Shown in pieces: positions 26,942-34,570 of a stretch of DNA of 64,000 bases. The stretch is from assembly GCF_000259275.1 (NCBI RefSeq), contig NC_017735.1, forward strand, positions 1,612,001-1,676,000. The letters run 5' to 3'. Position 1 is the stretch's first letter. Each line of letters starts with the position of its first letter. The notes beneath the pieces were generated by a model, which was not told the DNA's origin, ran no database searches, and saw nothing but the letters and a program-made list of their open reading frames with translations. Both the position numbers and the translations under genes were made by a program. The stretch comes from Helicobacter cetorum MIT 99-5656. Its GTDB lineage: Bacteria > Campylobacterota > Campylobacteria > Campylobacterales > Helicobacteraceae.

Positions 26942-26956
26942 GCAAGAAGTATTCCA
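26942..26956 (-). promoter_or_regulatory. Sigma54 (RpoN) promoter
   Basis: The minus strand reads TGGAATACTTCTTGC followed by TT. GG and GC are separated by the strict 12-base step of -24/-12 promoters, and the TTGC-T end is canonical. It faces the 157-aa gene. Confidence 0.85.
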
Positions 26957-27016
26957 TTAATTGAATAGTCAAAAGATTTTCCAACTTAGTGTGGGCTAAA
27001 AAGGGCTTAGAAAGCG

Positions 27017-27046
27017 TTCTATAGGACTAGAGACAATCCTATAGAA
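27017..27046. other. Perfect 10-bp inverted repeat downstream of the small lipoprotein gene
   Basis: TTCTATAGGA and TCCTATAGAA pair perfectly around a 10-base loop. It lies between the lipoprotein stop and the RpoN-driven gene. There is no T-run on either strand, so it is either a processed 3' end hairpin or an operator-like site; a terminator is only one option. Confidence 0.5.
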
Positions 27047-27077
27047 AAGCCATTTGGGTTAATCAAAATGTAAAAAC

Positions 27078-27212
27078 TTATTTTTGCTCTGGCTGCCAAA
27101 TCGTTTTTTCTGAAGGCGTGCTGTCGGCTTCATTTTGTAAAATCTGTTGCTTGGTCTCATGGCATGCTACAAACAACAACGCTAGAACTACAGCTAAAAA
27201 AGAAAACTTCAT
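27078..27212 (-). CDS. Small lipoprotein, 44 aa (HP0135-like)
   Basis: ATG at 27212 with AAAGGAG just upstream. The product begins MKFSFLAVVLALLFVACHET: a signal peptide ending in the lipobox FVAC, so cysteine 17 would be lipidated, leaving a mature part of only 28 residues (ends TIWQPEQK). In H. pylori a similarly tiny protein (HP0135) lies beside DAHP synthase (HP0134), which is the gene 144 bases upstream here. Function unknown. Confidence 0.75.
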   Translation of the reverse strand: MKFSFLAVVLALLFVACHETKQQILQNEADSTPSEKTIWQPEQK

Positions 27213-27355
27213 CGCTACTCCTTTGAATATAAAATACCAACCATAACACTAATTATAAGAAAAAAGCGTTAAAAAATAAATTAATTTGTTTCAATTAGAA
27301 ATACCACCATTAAAATTCACACTAACCAACCCCTAAGAGCTGTATTTCTCAACCA

Positions 27356-28699
27356 TCAAGCACGCTGTTTTTTGAGCATATCAGCAATTAAAAAGGCTAA
27401 TTCTAGGGCTTGAGTGGCATTTAGTCTTGGGTCGCATTGCGTATAGTAGTGGCAACTCAAGTTCTCTTCAGTAATTTCTTGTGAACCACCGATACATTCT
27501 GTAACATTTTCCCCTGTCATTTCCAAATGCACCCCCGATGCTAAACTCCCTTCAGCCCTATGGATTTCAAAAAAGCTTTTCACTTCATCAAGCACACAAT
27601 CAAAAGCTCTTGTTTTAACCCCTGAACTTGTTTTAATCGTATTGCCATGCATAGGGTCAATGCTCCACAAAATATGGCGCTTTTCTTTTAGCACTCCTTT
27701 TAAAAGCTTAGGCAAACACTCTTTAATTATCTCAGAACCCATACGCACAATCAAATTCAAACGCCCCTTAATATTATGCGGATTTAAAATATCACACAAT
27801 TCTAACACTTCGCTCGCACTCGCATTAGGCCCAATCTTTACTCCCAAAGGATTTTCAACCCCCCTTAAAAACTCCACATGAGCACCCTTAGGATTTCTGG
27901 TTCTTTCCCCAATCCAAAGCATGTGTGCAGAACAATCATAGAATTTATCACTCAAACTATCCTTACGCACTAAAGGCTCTTCATAATGGAGCAATAACGC
28001 TTCATGGCTTGTGTAAAATTCCACTTCTCTAAGAATAGGCGTGCGTTCTATCTCTACCCCACAAGCTTGCATAAACCCCAAAGCTTGCGTGATTTTATCT
28101 GCGATTTGTTGGTATTTTTGGTCATTATTTTTGACAAAATCTAAATTGAAACGATGCACTTGCTCTAAATTCGCTAACCCGCCTTGAGCAAAGGCTCTAA
28201 TAAGATTTAAAGTCGCTACGCTTTGATGATAGGCTTTAAGCATGCGTTCAGCCTTTGGCTCTCTTTCATTTTTTAAAATCCCATTGATAATATCACCCCT
28301 ATAACTTAGCACTTCTTCATTATCTAATATTTCAGTCGCACTAGAACGAGGCTTTGCAAATTGTCCAGCAATGCGTCCCACTTTAACAATAGGCATAGAG
28401 CCAGCAAAAGTAAGAGTAATCGCCATTTGCATCATCACCTTAAACATGTCTCTAATTCTATTAGCACTAAATTGAGAAAACGACTCCGCACAATCGCCCC
28501 CTTGTAACAAAAACGCCTTATTATCAATGGCTTGGGCTAATCGCTCTTGCAAATTTCTAGCCTCTCCAGCAAACACTAAAGGTGGGTAAGAGTGCAACTC
28601 CTTTTTGACTCTCTCTAAAGCCTCTTTGTCCTTATAAGTGGGGTGTTGCTCTATAGGGAAATTGTGCCAGGAATTTGGCGACCAAGTTGTGTCTAACAT
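27356..28699 (-). CDS. aroG: Class II (plant-type) DAHP synthase
   Basis: Condenses phosphoenolpyruvate and erythrose 4-phosphate in the first shikimate step. 447 residues: [17 protein letters not shown] at the start, [32 protein letters not shown] and [10 protein letters not shown] are the class II signatures, with the metal-binding cysteine in GGDCAE. The class II enzyme is the only type in Helicobacter. A vegetative promoter lies 40 bases upstream; the gene is divergent from sdaC. Confidence 0.93.
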   Translation of the reverse strand: MLDTTWSPNSWHNFPIEQHPTYKDKEALERVKKELHSYPPLVFAGEARNLQERLAQAIDNKAFLLQGGDCAESFSQFSANRIRDMFKVMMQMAITLTFAGSMPIVKVGRIAGQFAKPRSSATEILDNEEVLSYRGDIINGILKNEREPKAERMLKAYHQSVATLNLIRAFAQGGLANLEQVHRFNLDFVKNNDQKYQQIADKITQALGFMQACGVEIERTPILREVEFYTSHEALLLHYEEPLVRKDSLSDKFYDCSAHMLWIGERTRNPKGAHVEFLRGVENPLGVKIGPNASASEVLELCDILNPHNIKGRLNLIVRMGSEIIKECLPKLLKGVLKEKRHILWSIDPMHGNTIKTSSGVKTRAFDCVLDEVKSFFEIHRAEGSLASGVHLEMTGENVTECIGGSQEITEENLSCHYYTQCDPRLNATQALELAFLIADMLKKQRA

Positions 28700-28737
28700 T
28701 GCTATAACCTTTTGTTTAATCCTTTTTTTAATGCATT

Positions 28738-28743
28738 ATTATA
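28738..28743 (-). promoter_or_regulatory. -10 box (TATAAT) of the DAHP synthase gene
   Basis: The minus strand reads GCTATAATAATG, with TATAAT about 39 bases before the DAHP synthase ATG. It lies in the 190-base divergent gap shared with sdaC, for which TACAAT at 28844-28849 is a weaker candidate. Confidence 0.6.
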
Positions 28744-28889
28744 GCTTGAAAGAGTTTCTATTGAAATGTAGACTTTAGAAAACAAACGCACCATCAATGC
28801 CCTTTAATCTCAACGAAACCCTAATAATAAAAGGGCTTTATGATACAATAAATTAACTCTTCAATATTATAAAAGGGTGGTTTGATTGT

Positions 28890-30131
28890 ATGACACAAGA
28901 AAAAGCAACTCCAAAAAATCCTAAAAAACTCCATGCGTTTGATGTCCGCTGGATGGCTTCGCTTTTTGGCACAGCGGTAGGGGCTGGAATTTTATTTCTG
29001 CCTATTAGAGCCGGTGGACATGGGGTATGGGCAATCGTAGTGATGTGTGCGATTATCTTTCCTTTAACCTGGCTAGGACATAGGGCATTAGCCTATTTTA
29101 TAGGCTCAAGAAATGGCGAAGATATTACCATGGTCGCTCGCTCACATTTTGGCACTAAATGGGGCTTTCTTATCACTTTGCTTTATTTCTTTGCAATTTA
29201 TCCTATTTGTTTAGCTTATGGGGTAGGCATCACGAATGTGTTTGATAATTTCTTTATTAATCAATTAAATTTAGAGCCTTTTAATCGTGGCTTACTAGCT
29301 TTTGTGCTTGTCTCTTTAATGATGCTTGTAATGACTTTTAATGCCACGATTGTTACACGCATTTGTAACGCTCTAGTCTATCCTTTATGCTTAATTTTGC
29401 TTCTTTTTTCTGTGTATCTCATTCCTTACTGGCAATTAAGTAATCTCTCTGTTATGCCGAGTTTTAAAGAATTTGTCTTAGCCATTTGGCTGACCTTACC
29501 GGTGCTTGTGTTTTCATTCAATCATAGCCCTATTATTTCAACTTTTACGCAAAATGTGGAAAAAGAATATAGCGCTTTCAAAGAGTATAAACTCAATCAA
29601 ATTGAATTAGGGGCATCACTTATGCTTTTAGGATTTGTGATGTTTTTTGTGCTTTCATGCATTATGTGCTTGAGTGCTGATGATTTTATCAAAGCAAAAG
29701 AACAAAATATCCCCATTTTAAGCTACTTTGCTAATACTTTAAATAATCCTTTAATCAATTATGCTGGGCCTATCGTGGCTTTTTTAGCGATTTTTTCATC
29801 TTTTTTTGGGCATTATTATGGGGCTAAGGAAGGCTTGGAGGGCATTATTCTTCAAGGCTTAAAATTAAAAAAAACTTCTAAAGCTCTGAGTGTTAGCACC
29901 ACGATTTTTTTATGGCTTAGCATTACGCTTGTAGCTTATATCAACCCTAATATCTTAGATTTTATTGAAAATTTAGGCGGCCCCATTATTGCACTCATTC
30001 TTTTTGTCATGCCTATGATAGCTTTTTACACCATTCCTGCATTAAAGCGTTTTAGAAACCCAAAGGCAGATATTTTCGTGTTTATCTTAGGAAGCTTGAC
30101 GGCTCTTAGCGTATTATTAGGACTATTCTAA
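28890..30131 (+). CDS. sdaC: Serine transporter (HAAAP family)
   Basis: 413 residues and about eleven hydrophobic helices. The N-terminal RWMASLFGTAVGAGILFLPIRAGG is the substrate-binding unwound helix 1 of the HAAAP family (SdaC/TdcC). The FSFNHSPIIS segment also fits serine/threonine permeases. It imports L-serine for the dehydratase encoded directly downstream; the two genes overlap by a single base (TAATG). The same pair is HP0133-HP0132 in H. pylori. Confidence 0.92.
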   Translation: MTQEKATPKNPKKLHAFDVRWMASLFGTAVGAGILFLPIRAGGHGVWAIVVMCAIIFPLTWLGHRALAYFIGSRNGEDITMVARSHFGTKWGFLITLLYFFAIYPICLAYGVGITNVFDNFFINQLNLEPFNRGLLAFVLVSLMMLVMTFNATIVTRICNALVYPLCLILLLFSVYLIPYWQLSNLSVMPSFKEFVLAIWLTLPVLVFSFNHSPIISTFTQNVEKEYSAFKEYKLNQIELGASLMLLGFVMFFVLSCIMCLSADDFIKAKEQNIPILSYFANTLNNPLINYAGPIVAFLAIFSSFFGHYYGAKEGLEGIILQGLKLKKTSKALSVSTTIFLWLSITLVAYINPNILDFIENLGGPIIALILFVMPMIAFYTIPALKRFRNPKADIFVFILGSLTALSVLLGLF

Positions 30132-31501
30132 TGGCTAGTTTTTCTATTTTATCCATTTTTAAAATCGGCGTTGGGCCTAGCTCTTCACACACCATAGGGC
30201 CTATGGAAGCTGGAGCTAGATTTTGTGAATTGTTAAAAGATGTTTTAGAGCAAGTAACACGCATTCAAATCACCTTGCATGGCTCATTGTCTTTGACCGG
30301 AAAGGGGCATTTGAGCGATGAAGCAGTTTTAATTGGTTTACATGGCATTTATGCTAACGAATTAGACACTGCACTTAGAAGTATTTTATTACAAGATGTG
30401 CTTAAAAATAAAGTTTTAAAACTTGCAAACAAACATTCTGTTGTATTTGATTATGCTAAGGACTTGGTTTTTGATAACCATCGCTTAGCCAGACACGAAA
30501 ACGCTCTAGTCTTACAAGCGTTTAATGTTAAGGGAGAGATTTTAAAAGAAGAAACCTATTATTCTATTGGTGGGGGCTTTGTCTATACTGAGACAGAATT
30601 AGAAAACCTATCTAAAGAAAATGCGAGCGAAAGCATTGCCTATGATTTTAATAGTGCTAAAGAATTGCTAGAACTATGCCAAACACATCAAACAAGCATT
30701 GCTGAAATCGTGCGTTTGAGAGAAAAGGCTTTAGGCAATGACCCTGATGAGGTGATGAATAAAATCTATCACGCTATGCTTGAATGCTACAATAATGGGG
30801 CTAATTCTAAAGAAGTCTATTTACCCGGTCGCTTAAAAGTTACACGATTAGCCCCAAGCATTAAGACACGCTTAGAAAAACACCCTAAAAATGGGAATGA
30901 CCCCCTAGCCTTAATTGATTATATCTCTCTTTATGCTCGTGCAATTGCTGAAGAAAATGCTAGTGGGGGTAAGGTGGTAACCGCCCCTACTAACGGAGCG
31001 TGTGCGGTTGTGCCAAGCGTGCTTTTATACGCTCAAAATCATTTATTTGAGAATTTATCACAAATGGCTATCAATGATTTTTTACTCACCTGTGCTGCCA
31101 TTGGCTATCTCTACAAGAAAAACGCTTCACTAAGCGGTGCGGAGGCTGGGTGTCAAGCTGAAATCGGTGTCGCAAGCTCTATGGCTGCAGGGGGGTTAGC
31201 CTATCTGTCTCAAGCAACCATGAAGCAAGTTTTAATGGCGAGTGAAATCGCTATGGAACATCATTTAGGGTTGACATGCGACCCTGTAGGAGGCCTAGTA
31301 CAAATCCCTTGCATTGAAAGGAATGTCTTAGGTGCAATTAAAGCTATCAGCGCTTCTAAGCTTGCCCTAGAAGATGATTACAAGCCTAAGGTAAGCCTAG
31401 ATGAGGTGATTGCCACGATGTATGCTACCGGAAAAGATATGAATGAAAAATACAAAGAGACTTCGTTAGGAGGATTAGCCAAGACATTAAATTGTCAATA
31501 A
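30131..31501 (+). CDS. sdaA: L-serine dehydratase, iron-sulfur type
   Basis: Deaminates L-serine to pyruvate and ammonia. 456 residues, a single-chain enzyme with the beta-like domain first (FKIGVGPSSSHTIGPMEAG) and alpha-like domain second. The [4Fe-4S] cysteines are visible in TNGACAVVPS, GAEAGCQAEIG and CDPVGGLVQIPCIERN. It ends the sdaC-sdaA pair and feeds the serine-fuelled metabolism typical of gastric Helicobacter. Confidence 0.94.
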   Translation: MASFSILSIFKIGVGPSSSHTIGPMEAGARFCELLKDVLEQVTRIQITLHGSLSLTGKGHLSDEAVLIGLHGIYANELDTALRSILLQDVLKNKVLKLANKHSVVFDYAKDLVFDNHRLARHENALVLQAFNVKGEILKEETYYSIGGGFVYTETELENLSKENASESIAYDFNSAKELLELCQTHQTSIAEIVRLREKALGNDPDEVMNKIYHAMLECYNNGANSKEVYLPGRLKVTRLAPSIKTRLEKHPKNGNDPLALIDYISLYARAIAEENASGGKVVTAPTNGACAVVPSVLLYAQNHLFENLSQMAINDFLLTCAAIGYLYKKNASLSGAEAGCQAEIGVASSMAAGGLAYLSQATMKQVLMASEIAMEHHLGLTCDPVGGLVQIPCIERNVLGAIKAISASKLALEDDYKPKVSLDEVIATMYATGKDMNEKYKETSLGGLAKTLNCQ

Positions 31502-31728
31502 TCTATCTTTAAGTAACAAAACTTTCATTTTTTATCCCTAAAAAGTGTAATTTAAGCTAAAACGAGTTTTGTATTATAAACTATTTTGTTTTAAAGTGTT
31601 ATTAAGCAAGGCGTGTTTGCCCCTAAAATCTTTTAATAACGGCTGGTTATTTTATTATAAATATTTTTTATGGGGGTTAAAAGTGTGGGCTAAAAAATGT
31701 TAAAATGCAAGTTTGCAAAGGAGTTTTC

Positions 31729-32626
31729 ATGCACCCCTATTTAGAAGAAGTAGCAAAAGGCTATTTGAGGCCCTATATTACAGAATTAAATTTAAGTGAT
31801 ACAGACACAAAAAGCCCTAAAATTGAATGTCTGGTAAGAAAAAAGTTTGTTAAACTCACGCCTGAAGAAGCTGTCAGACAATGCTTTATTTTGCATTTGC
31901 ACAAAAGCTATTTTTACCCCCTAAATCAAATGCAAGTAGAAACGCCTATTCATTTTGGGCGTGAAATCAAGCGGGCCGATATTGTCGTTTATGATAGCGA
32001 TTTTAAAGAACTCATTATTGTAGAAGTCAAAAAATCCACGCTCAAAGAGGGCAAGGAGCAATTACGAAGCTATTGCAACGCCACAGGAGCCATTATTGGC
32101 ATATGGTCTAATGCGATTAAGCATTCATTCTACCACAGAAGAGACCCTAACTATTTTGAAGACCTTTCTAACATTCCTAAACACAACCAAAGCCTAACAG
32201 AGATTTTAGAAGAACGCTGGACAATAAAAACCCTTAAAGACAAAGATAAATTATTCAACGAGAAAAAATCCCTTAAAGATTTGATTTTAGAAATGGAAGA
32301 TGAAGTCTTAGCTAATGCGGGGGTAGATGTTTTTGAAGAAGTCTTTAAGCTCATATTTACCAAACTTTATGATGAAATGCAAAGCACCAGAGAGCCTAGC
32401 TTGCATTTAGAGTTTAGAAACTACGGCGAGACAGAAAACCAACTATTAAATAAAATCCAAAAACTTTTTGATAAGGCTAAGGATAAATGGCAGGGCGTGT
32501 TTAATAGCGATAGTAAAATTGCTTTAAGCCCTAGCCATTTAAGCGTTTGCATTTCTTCTTTACAAAGCGTAAAACTCTTTAATTCTAATTTAGATGTCGT
32601 TGATGAAGCCTTTGAATATTTAATCA
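31729..32626 (+). pseudogene. Nuclease half of a single-chain (type IIG-like) restriction-modification gene, split by IS copy 1
   Basis: The ATG at 31729 (MHPYLEE) has AAAGGAG at perfect spacing; an upstream ATG at 31705 does not. The first ~140 residues are a PD-(D/E)xK nuclease of the HSDR_N type: REIKRADIVVYD supplies the Asp and ELIIVEVKKS the E-x-K. A helical connector follows to FEYLI, where the 1944-bp element begins. The open frame continues into the element for the 17 residues SETPLAKARSFLTKAPY, then stops (32679). Removing the element joins this half to the methylase half in frame (1206 aa in all). Confidence 0.88.
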
Positions 32627-32682
32627 GTGAAACACCCCTCGCTAAAGCGAGGAGCTTCCTAACTAAAGCACCCTACTGAATG

Positions 32683-34005
32683 CTAATACGAAAGGCTTTG
32701 CTCTTTAAAGTCTGCAAGGCTATTTCCTAACCCAAGAAGACTTAACCCTTTGCTTAAAATATTACTTGCGGCGTTTATATCTCTATGCTCTATATATCCG
32801 CAATTTTGACACAGATATTCTCTATGATTTAATTTAAGCTCGTGGTTGATTTGCCCACAACTATGACAAGTTTTACTCGTATATTGTGGGGGAGCTTTCA
32901 CTAACAATTTGCCATTATGCTGTTGTTTGTAGTCTAAAAAAGAGATGATTTGATAGAATGAAGTATTTAGTATAGACTTATTAAGCCCACTCTTTTGTTT
33001 AACATTTTTGAGTTTGGCTCTTTTGGTCATGTTCTTAATTTGTAAGTCTTCAACTACTATCAATTCAAATTGCTTTGAAAGTTCGCTTGTGATTTTATGG
33101 TATCTGTCTAGTTTTTGATAGCTTGATTTATCAAAGGCTTTGTTTAATTTTTTTTGAGTTTTGTAAAAATTACCTCCTAGTTTGATTTTATTTTGTTTAG
33201 ATTTTAAAACCCTACGGCTTTGTTTTCTTTGTAGTCTTTTAAATTCTTTAGAGTATTTTTTAAAAGAATGTAGTTTAGAATAAGTAGGAATAAGTCGTTT
33301 TAGATTGATATTTTCATCTACTTTTAAACCTAGTTCTTTCATGTCTTTTTGGTATTGTTCTAGGTCGGTTAGTTTTTCATATTCTTTTAAATCAACGCTT
33401 AAAGCTATATCATAGATATTTAAGTCCACACCGACACAATTTCTAGGCTCTTTAATAGTGTTAAGCTCTTTTTCGTATTCTATGCTAAAACTAACAAAAT
33501 ATTTTTGATGAGAGCAAGAGACTACGATTTGTTTAATCTTAGCATTAAGGGGTAAGTCTCTATGCATACGCATTTTTAAGGGCATTTTCATTAAGTTAAA
33601 CATCTTAAAGCGTTCGTTAAAGTCTTTGATAGAAAAGCCTTGATTATTCCAAGTAAAACTTTGTTTAGCAAATTTAGAGTTTTTAAATTTAGGAAAGCCC
33701 CTATTTTTGACTTTAAAGGCATCTCTTAAGGCTCTTTCTGCATTCATGCGTGATTGTTGAGCGACTACACTACTAAAACTTAAATTCCTAGCTTTTAAAT
33801 GGTGCTTAATCGCACTATCTAATTCGCTTGATTTTTGCCATTTTCTTTGTTTAGTGGGTAAATCTTTGTTTTTTTCGTATTGCTCTTGTTGTAGATTTAA
33901 GCAAATGTTATAGGCTTGGTTATAGACAAAAAAAGAGTGTTGTAATTTGGTCTGTTGCTCTTTGGTAGGATACAAACGAAATTTAAAGCCCTTATTTACT
34001 TTCAT
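32683..34005 (-). CDS. tnpB: TnpB RNA-guided nuclease of IS copy 1
   Basis: 440 residues. The RuvC-like active site is complete: Asp194 in VGVDLNIYDIAL, Glu319 in IVVEDLQIKNM and Asp409 in HRDINAASNIL. The zinc ribbon CHSCG...CQNCG lies between the last two. An N-terminal helix-turn-helix (NKGFKFRLYPTKEQQ) is typical. Established work shows that TnpB uses an RNA from its 3' end and the right end of the element to cut empty donor sites, favouring retention. All residues needed appear intact. The start is 36 bases from the divergent tnpA start. Confidence 0.93.
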   Translation of the reverse strand: MKVNKGFKFRLYPTKEQQTKLQHSFFVYNQAYNICLNLQQEQYEKNKDLPTKQRKWQKSSELDSAIKHHLKARNLSFSSVVAQQSRMNAERALRDAFKVKNRGFPKFKNSKFAKQSFTWNNQGFSIKDFNERFKMFNLMKMPLKMRMHRDLPLNAKIKQIVVSCSHQKYFVSFSIEYEKELNTIKEPRNCVGVDLNIYDIALSVDLKEYEKLTDLEQYQKDMKELGLKVDENINLKRLIPTYSKLHSFKKYSKEFKRLQRKQSRRVLKSKQNKIKLGGNFYKTQKKLNKAFDKSSYQKLDRYHKITSELSKQFELIVVEDLQIKNMTKRAKLKNVKQKSGLNKSILNTSFYQIISFLDYKQQHNGKLLVKAPPQYTSKTCHSCGQINHELKLNHREYLCQNCGYIEHRDINAASNILSKGLSLLGLGNSLADFKEQSLSY

Positions 34006-34041
34006 AGAAAGATTTTAGCATAATTTAGTTAAACTTGGTCT

Positions 34042-34458
34042 ATGAAACAAATTGATAATATTAGACATGGCAGACATTGTGTTTTTTTAATGCATGTGCA
34101 TTTAGTATTTGTAACTAAATATAGGCGTAAAGCATTCAACAAAGAAGTTATAGACTTTTTAGGTTCTGTATTTGCTAAGGTATGCAAAGACTTTGAAAGC
34201 GAGTTAGTAGAATTTGATGGGGAAAGCGACCATGTGCATTTACTTATCAATTATCCACCAAAAGTTAGTGTTAGTAGGTTAGTTAATTCTTTAAAGGGTG
34301 TTAGTAGTCGTTTGGTTAGACAACAAAATTTTAAAAATGTTAAAGCTACTTTGTGGGGCAATCATTTATGGTCGCCTAGTTATTTTGCTGGAAGCTGTGG
34401 GGGTGCTCCTTTAGAAATCATTAAGCAATATATCCAAGAGCAAGAAACACCACATTAG
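34042..34458 (+). CDS. tnpA: TnpA Y1 transposase of IS copy 1
   Basis: 138 residues of the HUH single-strand transposase family. The HUH motif is DHVHLL (His64 and His66) and the catalytic tyrosine is Tyr130 in IIKQYIQEQ. WGNHLWSPSYF is another family segment. It cuts and rejoins single-stranded ends as a dimer during replication. The sequence is intact and identical in all three copies. Confidence 0.95.
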   Translation: MKQIDNIRHGRHCVFLMHVHLVFVTKYRRKAFNKEVIDFLGSVFAKVCKDFESELVEFDGESDHVHLLINYPPKVSVSRLVNSLKGVSSRLVRQQNFKNVKATLWGNHLWSPSYFAGSCGGAPLEIIKQYIQEQETPH

Positions 34459-34570
34459 ATTTGCTAACCTTTTGTTTTTAGGTTAAATGACACTAAAAAA
34501 TAGCCTAACGGCTATTGACGCTTACATCTCCGCCCTAAAGGACGGAGTTTTTCGCTTTGTTGGGATAAAA

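Larger units (their letters stand above)
32627..34570 (-). mobile_element. IS200/IS605-family element, copy 1 (1944 bp)
   Basis: Divergent tnpA and tnpB flanked by subterminal hairpins, with no terminal inverted repeats and no target duplication, as in the IS605 group. Judged by tnpA direction, the left end is at 34570 (TTTTATCCC on the minus strand) and the right end at 32627 (GTTTCAC). The right-end hairpin is CCTCGCTTTAGCGAGG; the left side carries AATAGCCGTTAGGCTATT and a CTCCGTCCTTTAGGGCGGAG hairpin. The boundaries follow from comparing three copies of equal length and from in-frame repair of the interrupted gene. The flank at the left end is GCTTG, unlike CTTTAA at the other copies. Confidence 0.93.
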
